Notes under the pieces: generated by a model
What the model was told of the DNA's origin: nothing
Seen by the model: the letters and a program-made list of their open reading frames with translations, nothing else
The model's database searches: none
NCBI GenBank assembly: GCA_013396525.1
Contig: VWYX01000835.1
Location: 1 to 64,000 of the forward strand
DNA length: 64,000 bases
DNA from: Chaetorhynchus papuensis
Lineage: Eukaryota > Chordata > Aves > Passeriformes > Rhipiduridae
Direction: 5' to 3'
Shown: in pieces, positions 49,099 to 60,479 of the stretch
Numbering within the stretch: the stretch's first letter is position 1
Layout of the letters: every line of letters starts with the position of its first letter
Made by a program: the position numbers and the translations under genes

Positions 49099-51259
49099 AC
49101 AGCACCTCGGCACAAAACCCTGCACCTGGGGACCATCGTTAGCTTTTAAACTTGCTACAGCTCCTCTCTCTCTAATTTGGGATGTCCATCACAAGTAGTC
49201 TGTCACCAACACATATTCTATCAGAATCCAAAGTTTAGAAAGAAAAATATTCCACATTTTCTCTTGAACTTACAATGTCACATGAAATCAGTCTTAAAGG
49301 AACTAAGACAAACACAAATGTTAGCAAAAAAGCCCAACATATGTCAAACATATTCATGTCAGGTGCCTGTGCCTGCCTTAGTAGTCCCTGCTTTAAGTTT
49401 CTCATGATACTGTTCACAGAGTCAAAATACAGATCTGGGTCACTTGCTATGAGAATCTGGCTATCCTATGGTTACAGATTTCTGTTACACCTGTACTTGT
49501 GTGCTGAGATCTCTTTGCCCCTCAGTCTGGGCAGCATCTCACTCGAGCATCCCTGGGGACAGCAAGCAGCAGACTGGTGGGAGACCAGCCCCAAACTGGC
49601 AAACCTGAGCAGAGACTGAAACAACACAGACTTTCAGGCTGTATCCAAAACATGCATTCAGATTTAAAAGGAAATATTTCTGCTGTCACTGTTTCCCAAA
49701 TCAAGAACTTATCCTGAGAGGGTCTTTTCTTCTAAAAGTGAGACAAAAACTAAGGCAGGATGCCCCCACAAGGCCAAGTTTTCATTGCCAGTGAACTGAC
49801 CACAGGACAACCGGAAACAAGATGGCCAGTAAAATAAGGGAAATGAATTATCAGTGAAGCTCTGTTAGCTCTTCCATAGCATCTTCCATCTTATTTCCCA
49901 CTGCAGACCTGGATGAACTGGGCAACTCAGCAAGGGCAGCAGTCAGAGCACAGCTCGGTGCTCCTGCCTGGCTGGAACTTAGAAATCAAGTGGTTTAGAA
50001 AGTACAAAAACGCATCTGAATTTTCATGCATCCAGAAAGATTATAATGCTCATGTGCTGTCCTCACTTTTATTGCCATGAAGTGATCTTGGTAACAAGGA
50101 GTGGCCTTTTCTTCCCGGTCCTTCCCTCTCTCTCCCTAATGCGCACCCGGGCCCAAGCTGGGGCTGAGCACGGCTGTAACAGTCCCCAAGAGGTTTTCCA
50201 TCTTCTCATGAGACTTGTCAGCCATGAAATGCTTTGTGGGAATGTGTTGGGTTAAGCCCATCTTGTGAGGAGCCCCAGCAGTTTTTTGACAGACCCCTCT
50301 GCACCCCTGTACACTCCTGCAGTGTCTCAGCAGTTCCCAGCCCACAGCAACGTCCTACACCCTGTATGGACAACACACATCTCAGGTACTGATACTGAGA
50401 GAGTCCATCAATTTAGTTCATTATGAAGGGAAAAAAAATGCATCCAAAATTGATGAAATATTCCAGACAATAAAAATTTTAGAAGTACTATGTGTTCATT
50501 TTAATAGTTTATGAATTTGAAGTGGCTGATCTCTCCCTATTTTTACTATCATAAACTGTTCAGACAACTGTTACACATATTTCCATAACACTGTTCTAAC
50601 TTTAGCTCATTTCACAGTTTTATTTGATATTCCTCAACTATTTCAAAATTTAGTCTTGCACCAAAGGTCACATATGGCCATGTCTAAGTCCTCTAAGATC
50701 TGTGATTCCGAAATGCTAAGCTGATGTTGGTTTAATTGATTCTGTGGAAGCAGCGATGCCTGTAACTCCTGAGAATTAGGGCTTTCCACAAACTGGCAAA
50801 CTTTCAGCGGGTAAAATAAATATGCTCATATCCGTGTGATAGAGGGTATATGCACAGCACACAGTTATATCAACATACCTCTCTAATGATGCACTTTAGA
50901 TTAAATACTGTGTCCAAAAGAGCCAAAGGATCACAGTTTGTGGAGCACAAGCCCAAACAAACGCCAGTAACATGTCCCAGCCGTTCCCTTTCTCGGGTGC
51001 AGCTGCACCAAAGTCCGAAGATTCCAACAGGAGGGTTACAGGAGCTGGGGTGACCCCCGCTGCACCAACAAGCACCCAAACAAGCCCATCTGCCACCACA
51101 GGGTCCCTGGGGTGCCCCCAGTCTCCCCCTTCCCAGGCCATGCCCTTACACGATCCCATGGAGCACTGGACACACCTGCTATGGGATATCTGAGCCTGGC
51201 CTGTACATTTCTCAAGACAGATGTAATAAAACTAATTTATTGCTCCTTTTCCCCAACAG

Positions 51260-51357
51260 GATTAGAGAAACATAAACAAAGAAATGTTGAGTTCTTCAAG
51301 GAAAGGCCCCCTGAACTCACGGATGTGACTGGGAGATTTAAGACCACTCTTCGCAAA
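51260..51357 (+). other. candidate internal exon, 98 bp (unsupported)
   Basis: A pyrimidine-rich acceptor (TGCTCCTTTTCCCCAACAG) ends at 51259, and a consensus-like donor (GCAAA|GTAAGG) starts at 51358. The enclosed 98 bp is open in one frame and encodes a charged peptide (about 32 residues, many Lys, Arg and Glu). No known domain is recognised. Base composition is balanced, so the open frame is not explained by high GC. This is the best internal-exon candidate by splice signals. It could belong to an unannotated coding or non-coding transcript, or be a chance pairing of sites. Confidence 0.2.
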
Positions 51358-51810
51358 GTAAGGCTCAGAGTACAACTTTCCTCATCCTATTTCTGCAGAG
51401 TTCTAGAGGAAGTACAGCAGTTTGGGTTTGAGGACTGTTTCCCTTTGGGACACCAAAGCTGCAGCTGCAGCACTGGGGTCCCCCGCCAGCATCCCCCATA
51501 CTGGGAGGCAGCTCGGGGGCTGCCCAGGAACACGGGCTTGGAAAGCTCAGACCATGCTGCAGATGGATACGAAACTACTGACAGGAACCTCAGAAGGTGC
51601 TCCAGAGCAAATCCGCAGCGCCAGCTGATGACACCACGTACATGACGGAGGAAGGTCAACACTGTCAGAACCTTTGCACGCCCCCATCTCCCCTCAGCCC
51701 CATTCCCTGTGCTCGCTCTGCAGGACGGGATCCTGCTCCCTGCAGGCAAGCCCTAAGCGGGACCCAGGCGGGCAGGGCCCAGCAGCCATTGCCCCGCACG
51801 TGCGGCAGTG
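51358..51810. other. gene-free stretch
   Basis: Mixed then GC-rich DNA. The frame of the candidate exon continues open for another 95 codons, so the donor is not required to keep it open. No repeat recognised. Confidence 0.4.
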
Positions 51811-51854
51811 CCCAGCACGGGATGGGGAAGCTCCCAGCACGGGATGGGGAAGCT
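51811..51854. repeat. 22-bp tandem duplication, two exact copies
   Basis: Two identical adjacent 22-base units begin CCCAGCACGG and end GGGGAAGCT. The sequence after the second copy starts like a third (CCCGGC) and then diverges. It lies in a GC-rich block (51740-51940). Confidence 0.95.
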
Positions 51855-52020
51855 CCCGGCTCCTTCCCCGTGCCCTGGCCCCGAGGCTGCCGGCACGAGG
51901 ACGGAAGCAGAGCACCCAGAGCGCCGCTTTCCCGGTAGCTTTTCTCTGAGTTTTGCTGATAATAACATTACGGTTTTCCCTGCGCTGGCAGTCGGATGAG
52001 AGCAGCCTGCAGCCTTTGGA

Positions 52021-52041
52021 GGGATCGATCCGATCGATCCC
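52021..52041. repeat. perfect GATC-rich palindrome
   Basis: Ten-base arms GGGATCGATC and GATCGATCCC flank one central base. It contains four GATC and two ATCGAT sites. It could form a small cruciform or be a symmetric protein-binding site. Confidence 0.9.
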
Positions 52042-54094
52042 AGAGGCTCCATGTCATTTCCAGGGGATTTGCTAAAGAAGCTACTTATGTCCCTTTTTCA
52101 TTTTCACCAACTCATTACCAGCTGCTGCTGCTCCCTGCACTTCAGCAGCACCTGCAGGAATGAATCCTGGCGCTCCCAGCCCCGCTCCTGCTGCAGAGGC
52201 CTCTCCCACGACTCAGTGCCCGGGATCGGAGCCGAACGCTGAAGGCGGGTGACGCACAAGGGTCGCTCCCCACCTCTCCCTCTGTGCAGGCACGCACAGA
52301 CACTCTCCTTTCTCTTTTCCTTTTTTAAAGGGCAGCCCAGCAGCAGACTAAGCGACTGATCCCCCGGCTTAACTTTTAAATTAAGACCATTGTAAATTTG
52401 GGAACTTGAGAAGAGATGGAGAGGACACCCATAATCCTTTGCAAATGTCAAGTGGCTCTCGATATTGGTTACTTTTCAAAGGTAGCTAGGCTACAGCGTG
52501 CGCAGTAATGAAAAACCCTGCCAGGCCCACTCCATAGGGCTTCAGTCAATATACATAATATTATTGGGCTTTGAAAGGATTAAAGATTGTTTCTTTTGCT
52601 TCCTTGTAATATGGAGATCTATTGCTCTTAAAACTCGGAGCGCGCCTTCTCCTGCGGGGAGGCCCTGGAAGCTCCAGCGCCGCTCCCGGGCCCATCCCAG
52701 CAGCAGCAGCACCCTCGGCACCCCTGGATCCACCCACTCCCATCAGCCATTCCTGACATGGGCACCTCATCGCCCTCCCATGTGGAAGAGGAACCAACAC
52801 ATTTTAAAAATAGAAGTTAAACAACACTGAAAGTCTTCCATTACCAACAGGGCCAGAGGGCAGGCTTGAAAGGGTTGAAACATCTGGAAAAATACCATTT
52901 TTCAATACATCCTACTCAAAAAAGTTCATAGATCTGTGTTTTGACTGCAAGAACTCAGTTCCTCACAAACACCCATTAAGTACAAGAAATCTGAACAATT
53001 AGCACTGATTTGAAGCTCCCGGGGCTCCTCGGAGCCATCACGGCAGCTCTGGCAGAGGAGGCAGTGCAGGATGAGCCCCCAAAGCAGCACAACTCCCGAT
53101 CCAGGTCCCCCCATTGAGTCTGGGGTTTCTGAAGCACCATCTGCAAAAGGAATCTATGCAGTATCCAGAGGATCCTTGCTCAAATAAACTCTCTTTATAG
53201 GCATCACACTGCCACTTTCATCTTCTGTGATCACAGAAATCCCAGACTCGTGTGGTGCTTCTTGTCTGGTGAGGGAGAGAAACGAGACCTACCCCTGCAC
53301 TGCCTGCAGGTGTTGTACCCACCTCTACCAGAAAAAGGGTCTCCAACCTGTTTTTATAGGCTGCAGCACAAATAGCCCAAGTCCATTAAAACAAGGAAAT
53401 AAAAAAAAAATAACATCAAAAGATTCTAGCCTGGCAGGGTGATGAATCAGAGGTTAAATACCCAACACTTGATCAGGTATCACTTGGGGGATTTAGTTTT
53501 CCTTTTCATGGTAATTTTAAGTTGAATTGTTAGGCCAAGAGTTGTATTTCCTGAGAAATCTATACCGTTCTCCTAGCAGTTTCCTTGAAATAACTGATGG
53601 ATCTTCACCAACTAAATTCCAATTTAAAAGATTTGTCAGTAAGAAAATCCCAATCTCAATAAAAGGTAAATGCAGATGGAGCTCTCTGAGCCAGGCTGAT
53701 GGCAATAAAGGAGCAGGGAGTTTCTATTAACTCGAATAAGTTAACAGATTCCAGGTAATCCTTCCTATTACCACCAAACACCTGCATACAGATGCCACAT
53801 TGTAAGGGAGGATGGATTTTTAATTTCTGGAAAGGTAAAATCCTGGGCACACCTTGTGCTGGGAAGGCAATGGAGGAGGGAGGGATGGGATGAGACCTTT
53901 GCCGAGAAGAGGTTTCCCGCTGCAAAAGTCCACGGGATGCTGTGGAATGGTAAAGTCATTCATCACGTGTATTTAAAGTTGAATTTGCTGATATTTTATG
54001 GTATTGGATTTTATTTCTATTAACATTTTATGCTGAAATTACAGAATGATTCGTGAGTACTGAATTTTTGATTGCTTTTATACTTGCTGGGACA
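52042..54094. other. gene-free stretch
   Basis: GC-richer at 52130-52260 and 52640-52790, otherwise AT-rich. No recognised repeat or gene. A short donor/acceptor pair near 53235-53266 would enclose only about 30 bases and is not convincing. Confidence 0.45.
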
Positions 54095-54120
54095 CTATTA
54101 ACGTTGATTTACGTTAATAG
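54095..54120. repeat. perfect 10-bp inverted repeat (hairpin)
   Basis: Arms CTATTAACGT and ACGTTAATAG are separated by the loop TGATTT. The arms contain AACGTT and TTAA words, and the flanks are AT-rich. It is an exact ten-base stem with a six-base loop. Confidence 0.95.
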
Positions 54121-55537
54121 CACTGTAAGAAGATATTAACAATGAAATTTCCAAAAGCACTTAGCATCCCATAATTGGAGTTAAATGACAAAAAAAATGA
54201 GGGGATAATAAAGTAGAGAGAGAGACAGAATTTTTGACAATACTCCCTCTAAACTGTATTTTTCAGGAAGAATTGGAGCAGGACAATTTTATAAAAGAAT
54301 AAAGTTACCCATCAGGAAGAGAACACTTGTCCTGACTAAAAAGTGAAGGTGAACGGAGCTGTAGGTCCTGCACGACTTCCCGTGGAGGGATCCCAGGGAA
54401 CAACACCGAGTCCAACCTGCACAGCAGCCAGGGCTGGCAGCTCCCGACTCTGGACTGAAACCCAGGGAGCGGCAGTGGGAGCCTGGTACAGGAGGGACCT
54501 TGAAGGGGACAGAAGGGAGCCAGGCTGAGTCTCTGAGGCTGAGGATAAGGTTCCTGAGGCAAGGACAGAAACGGGACACAGGTGAAGGCGCTGTGGGATC
54601 GGCCACTCCACGGGAGCCAGAGCTGGAACTGGCCCAAGCAGCCAGACCTGACTGCACACCCCCCTGCGACTTCCTCTGATCGCAAATCAGCTACACCAAA
54701 CTTCATTTACTTTTTAAAAGCAGAATTTCCACAAGTTCTACTTTGACATCACTTGGATACTGTTTTTAAAATTCTCTTTACATTAAAAAAGCATCAAAGT
54801 GCTTTTTTGTTAAAAAGTGCTTCACTGATCTCATCAGCAGAAGTTAAACAGCTCAGTCAGGGAACACACAGGGCAATGTGACAAATCGTATGAAAACTTG
54901 GAACAAAAAAGTAACCTTGAAACAAAAATCTTAAACCAGACAACATAAAGGAACAAAACACCTTGATTGGCTTTGAGTAGCTGTGGGAAAAAATGCCAAA
55001 AATGTTTGTAGGGAGGTGTTTTATCAGTTTTGTTTAAATGACATTTTTGTGGGGGTAAGAAGGGAGATTTCACAAAACATTTTCAAGCAGTCTTAATCAA
55101 GAAAATAACTACAAAAACACTATGTTGCAAGAAGATTGTTTTGTCATTTCACTCAGACCAGGAGGGAAGCTCATGTCAGAGTTTTGTTAAAAAGAAATCA
55201 TTCCAGTGGCATTTTATGGCCCACTAGAACGTGGAAGAAAAATCATTGTAGAAGTTGAATTACAGAGCACTGAATGAAAACTCCTGGCTGTACTCAGGAA
55301 AACAAAAGTGTAGCAACAAGTCTCATCAAAGCAATGACACATCAGGTGTGGGATGCAAAAATGAGCAAAGCAAAGGAAATCTTAGACAGGACCAAACCCT
55401 CAGCTCTGAGATCCACAGACTGACTGATCAGAGGGAACCCTGGGATCTCACAGCCTGGTGATCCCATCCCCAAATTCAGACATGAAGCTGCTGTTACTGC
55501 TTTTAAAATAGAAATATATATATTAAAGCATAAATGA
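54121..55537. other. gene-free stretch
   Basis: AT-rich apart from 54340-54680, which is GC-richer and open in several frames on both strands. No known domain and no repeat recognised. Confidence 0.5.
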
Positions 55538-55640
55538 GCAACCAGGTCTAGTGGAAAGTGTTCCTGCCCATGGCAGAGGTTGGAACTCAATGAACTTTTA
55601 ACATCCCTTCCAACCCAGCCCATTCTGGGGTTGTGTGATA
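55538..55640 (+). mobile_element. CR1-type LINE fragment, 3' end, plus strand
   Basis: Contains 'CCAGGTCTAGTGGAAAG' followed by 'GTTCCTGCCCATGGCAGAGG' and 'CATCCCTTCCAACCCAGCC', ending in a CATTCTGGGGTTGTGTGA-type terminus. These are plus-strand CR1 tail blocks. It is truncated to about 100 bases. Confidence 0.9.
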
Positions 55641-57379
55641 AACACTAATGTACAAACCTCAGCTGAGCGGGGATCTGTGAGATGGGGTTTTAAGTGGCTC
55701 ACGATGCGTCTCTTCGCACATCAACCCACCTCAGGTCTGGAGTTGTCCAGCTGCAGGTTGTGGCAGAGATCAGCTGGGGAATAAGTTCTTTTGTGTGACC
55801 ACAAACAATGACTGTGCTGGTCAGGAAACGCGGGATTTGTTATTATACAAAAGCAAAAAGATTTCTTGTTTTGAAAGACCAGCCAATATTTCCCTTCAGT
55901 GGGAGAATGACTGTTCCACAGGCAGAGCTGTATTTCGGACACTGCCACCTTCACTGAGTTAGAAACAAACAAACAAACCCCAGCCCAGCCCCTTTTATCA
56001 GCAGGAACCACATTTGCTTACACAAAAGATCTGTCAGCAGCCCAGAGTAAATAGATCAAATGGAGCTGACATGCTACTATATTTAATATGCATCTTTGTG
56101 TCTTTAAAATTCCCATCTACCCACGCATTTCAAAGGTAAGTTTGTGGATTTCTTAAATAATTATATTTCAATAACAGGTGAGAGAGAAACGCCTGGGAAC
56201 TTAACAAAACCACTGACTGCTACATAAATTAAAAACTGATTGATGGATGGAGAACTTAGATGAATCGTTAAATTGGTACATGATTGGGAAAACAGATCCA
56301 AGGCTTGTGTAGGGCCCAGCTCAGCAGACTGTGACAGACATGCAACCAAAGGAGCAGCCAAGCAGACCCTTCAAGGGGTGAGTGCTCACTGGGTAAGTGG
56401 TTGGTACCCGCAGGCAGAGTCAGGTGCTGGATGGGCACCAGTGCGGAGGAGAAGCACAGAGCTGCAGGCCAGGTAATGGCAGGCAGGTGATGAGGACACA
56501 ACTGTCCCCCACCCCATCACCCTCCTGGCTGTTCTCCTACAACCTGTTTCCAAGCTGCTCCTGTACCGCTGCAGCAAATCGCAGCTCCGTGGGGCTGACA
56601 CCACAGCCAGAGGGCCCGAGGGGAGCAGGGCCGACATGAGGGAGCCAGGAAATGGCTATTTCAGCAGCAGAAGTATCAGAGAAAAGCAGACTGTATAAAG
56701 AGGAGAGAGAAGGTGGCCGTGCCCCTGAGAGCAACACTGATCCCTGCGACGCCAAACCCTCCCGAGGGCCCAGCGCCGCGCTCGCCTCTCCAAGCTGCGC
56801 CACTGGCCAGCGCCTGCAACATCTCAAGTGGGAAAATGTAATTTTATTAAGGCTCTCGGAGCTTCACTCTCAGCATCTGCACTGCAGCAGAGCATACAAA
56901 GGGAGGTTATGAAGAATTTCTCATTATGGCCAGAGGCACAGACTCATAACATCCCCTGGCCAACCTCAGTTAATAAAGCTCCTGCTCAGCCCACCTGCCC
57001 CCGGCCCCTCGCCCACAGGTGCCCCCGCCCTGGGCCACCCCTGCGCATCGCCCCCTCAGCCCTCACGGACGGGAAACTCCTGCTTTGTCTCCCTAACTCT
57101 TATTTCATGGGCACCTTCATTTGCAAACCTGCTCTTGGAGGCCCAGAGCTGTAATTAATCCATGTCACAGGAAAGATGTAGTGTCGGGAGAATTTATGAC
57201 TGGCTCTGAGCTGCCGTGATGAGCAGGGGCACCTCAGCCCCTTGTGATATAAATGCCTCTGCTAATTGGATTGCAGGAGCTAATCAGGAGCTGGAGAGAG
57301 AATGAAGGCGCTCAGCCTCCCCGCTGCTGGCATGGGCTGATAAAGCTGGCAGCCATGGGAATTGCATTGCGGGAATTTC
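55641..57379. other. gene-free stretch
   Basis: Mixed composition, GC-richer from 56390. No repeat family or gene is recognised. Frames of up to 108 codons look like chance. Confidence 0.45.
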
Positions 57380-57740
57380 ATCCTGGCCTGAGATGGCTAT
57401 CACGGGGTGCCCAGGGCCACTGGCATGGGGCGGCCGCGCAGCAGCGCAGGGAGGGCGGCCGTCCACCGAGGCAGGTCCCAGCACTGCCCCCGGGCAGGCA
57501 CGAGGGCTGCGCACACACCCACAGGCTGTGCGGGTGGGCCCGTGAGCATGAGGAGGCAGCGGCTGCGCCTGGCCAGGAGCTGCCCCGAGAACTGGCCACT
57601 GGCTGCTCCGGCCAGCAGCACCTCGGGCAGCCCCGGGCCGGAGCGCGACCCCGGCACTGCACAGCCGCCTGGCCTGGCCGGTGTTGCAGACACCCCAGGG
57701 CCCCCCTCAGCAGTCCTTGGGGTCTCCACTGCTGACCTCA
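57380..57740. promoter_or_regulatory. GC-rich CpG-containing block
   Basis: CpGs are frequent at 57405-57680, including GGCGGCCGCG-type words. It is open for 95-160 codons on both strands, as expected from composition. It could be a weak CpG island. There is no recognised gene start. Confidence 0.35.
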
Positions 57741-58729
57741 AGCATTAGAAAGGGGCTGAATACTCAATCATCCCAATACCACATCTATTGACAGCCTCAG
57801 GACGTGTCTTTCCCCAGAAAGACAGACAACCAGAGAGATGAGGGGGGAGAGACACAACACGGACACTCCTGCAGTAAGAGTGAGGTTGACCATGCCAGGA
57901 GCAAACTGGGTGAATGTCACCTGCTACACATGTGCTCCACACACTACACGGGCTATCAGACAGTGGGTGGGCAAGTGGGAGGTGGCTCCTGAGGATGGGC
58001 TCAGGATGCTCTTAAGATGGTCTGACTCCAGCCTTCACAGAATCTTAAAGCTCCATGATCATCCCCAGCTCCTGACCAGGGCAGACCTGTCCACAGGGAG
58101 ATGGGAAGAATCCTGGATGGAGAGGTCTGACCTGACTCTCCACCCACACAAACTGGACGCACGCAGGTCGCCACTGGAGAACAGGGTTTTTTTGCAATCC
58201 AAGGCTCTTCCACATTCAAACAGCTTTTCTGTCTTCTCCATGTCCTTCTTAATGCCCTCTATTTTCATCTCTGCCTCCCTTTCTTACATGGATTAGAAAG
58301 TAAATCCTGAAAATGATGACTAAACCCAGCCATCCCTCCTTACAGAAACACTTTCCCACCTTCTTAAACCTTTTTGGAGGCACGAGAGAAAATAACCCTT
58401 GTATTTATGCAAATTTCAAAGTGGCGTGTGATGATGGAAACAAAACAGTGCTGGAGCGCAGCCAAGGCATGGCACCGACGGGGCCTCTCAGCTGCTCGCC
58501 TCCCGATTCTTCAGGGGAAGCAGCTGTAGAGAAATGAAAATACAGAAGCCCCCGCACACACCCGCCACCGCCCGCGCGCGCATTCCAGCACCCGTCACCT
58601 CGGAGGCGGCAGGATGCGGGCTCTGGCCAGGCGCTGCCTGCAGCCCGGAGCACCCTGTCGTCCCCCACAAGCCTCCCTGTCCCGCTGTTCCCGATTCCCC
58701 TTTCAGGAATTTACAAACATTTTCCGCAG
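57741..58729. other. gene-free stretch
   Basis: Mixed composition with a short CpG-dense patch at about 58550-58590. No repeat or gene recognised. Confidence 0.45.
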
Positions 58730-58747
58730 ATCAATATCTGTATTGAT
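58730..58747. promoter_or_regulatory. symmetric ONECUT/homeodomain-like palindrome
   Basis: Exact inverted arms ATCAATA and TATTGAT are separated by TCTG. Each arm contains the ATTGAT core of ONECUT (HNF6) sites, and the sequence continues into TTGATTATTCATTG, which has PBX/HOX-like spacing. The paired sites suggest a conserved regulatory element, inferred from motif shape only. Confidence 0.35.
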
Positions 58748-58823
58748 TATTCATTGTGAGCGAGTCGTGTGTCTTTGGTGATCCAACCTGGCAGAGTGAG
58801 CAGCCAAAGGCTGCAGCAGATAC

Positions 58824-58850
58824 AGGGGGGGGAAAAAAAGGAGAAAAAAG
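58824..58850 (+). repeat. uninterrupted polypurine run (27 bases)
   Basis: One A, eight G, then A-runs with GG and G, with no pyrimidine for 27 bases. It precedes a longer, mostly purine tract at 58904-59007 (GGAAGGAAGGAAG-type units). Both could form triplex-type structures. Confidence 0.9.
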
Positions 58851-58903
58851 CCCTACAGAAGGCAAGGGAGACCCAGATCTGGCTGGGTTTGCTGCTGCCA
58901 GCA

Positions 58904-59007
58904 ACGGAGACGGATGGAGAGGAAGGAAGGAAGAAAATGGGAATGGCATGAAAAGGAATGAAGAGACGAGAGAGCCGAAGAGAAAAAGCAAGAGCAGGAA
59001 AAACAAA
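58904..59007 (+). repeat. GA-rich polypurine tract
   Basis: About 100 bases are dominated by G and A with few interruptions and include GGAA tandem units. A 150-codon plus-strand frame crossing it is rich in Lys, Arg, Glu and Gly because of this composition and is not a recognised protein. Confidence 0.8.
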
Positions 59008-60479
59008 GTCACCGCTGGAGAACTGGTGCCGGGGCACGCCAGCAGCCTGGAGAGATTCCAGCCTTGTGCTCGCCCTTCTGTACAGGGATGCGATGGACTT
59101 ACTGCTCCGGGAGTGAAAAGTGACTCACGGTTTTGGTATCTGCTACGTAAGAGCTTTGGGGGGATTCCTTGGCTGGCTGACAGAAAGGGAAGAAAGCAGC
59201 AGCAGTGAGGTAAAACGCGATCCCTTCCTCCTGCCTTCCTGGGAATACGCGTCGCCCGGGCTGGCTGGAGCAGCTCGCTGCTCGCTTATGATATGCAAAA
59301 GGAGAATAATTAAAAGCGCCAGCATCACTTGCAAAGTGAGTAAACACAAAGCCTTTCAAAACATGCTCTTCAGCTAATGAGAAGCTGTAATTTCTTATAC
59401 TTAAAGGCAAAAAAGACCCTGATGAGGCTCGGTGGAGTGTGCGCGCGCGCCTGCGTGTGTGTGCATGTGTTTGTAGATATGAGAGAATCAGTTAATTGTT
59501 GATGATGTTTAGAAAAGGGATTATGAGAAAAGACACTGAAATGATGACAGGGAACATCTTGGATCAGAGCCAGAGAAATAAAATAATCAAGGACAATCAA
59601 GCCTGCAGCTCCGGAGAAAGCGCCGACTGTTCTGCCGGGGACTTGGAAGGAATTTCCCCGCGCTGCCGAGCTGCAGCTGGAATACGTGCTTGGCACCAGG
59701 AGGGAGGACTGCAAGGAGCAGTTTGCTTGGAGCATGAGACAACAGAAGAGAGAACTATGGAGCTATGCTATAATTCAGAGGTTAAACAGCTTTGTCTGCT
59801 TATGTGTCAGATGGAGACTTGGTTTGTCCACATCTGACCTGCCCTGAAAATGCAACTTCTGAAATACCCTGGCTGAAGCCGGAGCTGAGGATTCTCCAGA
59901 CGCCTCTCCAGAACTACTGTGACGTTAGGAAAACAAAGGAAAGGGAGCTCAAGGAATTAAGTTCTCCTGTGGCTGCAGGACCTGATGGACCTGACCATGG
60001 AAACTGTCTCCGGAATCGATTCCTTCCTTAATTCTGGAAATAAGAACCCCCTTGCTCCAGCTGGGGATTGCAGCTCACAAGCACGCAGGAAAGGTGGCAG
60101 TCATTGGGAATATCAGGAGCAAGCTTTCCTTCCAAGCTGGGCATCTAGCTGCTGTCCTGAACGAATGGATTTTAGTAAATGTTGGCTTTCTCTTGGGCTG
60201 GGATTGGGTGGGGAGAGAGAATAAAGGGAAATTTAAACCATCCCGTGACTGCTGTGTTGTCAGTGAGCTACAGAAATGCCGTCCCTTTGTTTTGGATGCT
60301 AAACTCCGTCTGACTTCATTGTTGCTGGATTTTGGCACTTTACACTCTGGGCTTCTCCAGCAGCAGAAACACATGGTCTATTAAAGTGGGAATCTTTGGG
60401 GACGCGGAGGCAGAGGAACGAGCCAATCATACGTGGCTTTTGCGCATTCCCTGTTTTCCAGCCTCGCGGAAAGCTTTCC
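59008..60479. other. gene-free stretch
   Basis: Mixed DNA with a short GC/GT alternating repeat at 59437-59473. No repeat family, RNA gene or recognisable protein. Confidence 0.45.
59437..59473. repeat. alternating purine-pyrimidine (GC/GT)n tract
   Basis: GTGT, then GCGCGCGCGC, then GCGTGTGTGTGC and ATGTGT. This is a nearly continuous alternating tract with Z-DNA-type composition. Confidence 0.9.

Larger units (their letters stand above)
46786..51259. other. gene-free stretch
   Basis: AT-rich with GC-richer parts at 48500-48660 and 48990-49130. A G/T-rich tract lies at 47502-47531 and a (TGC)6 run at 49081-49098. No recognised RNA, repeat family or coding sequence. Confidence 0.5.

Noticed and set aside
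53235..53266. Very short acceptor-donor pair
   Set aside because: It would make an exon of only about 30 bases. Such pairs are common by chance.
58756..59208. 150-codon Lys/Glu-rich plus-strand frame
   Set aside because: The charged composition comes from the GA-rich polypurine tract. No domain recognised.
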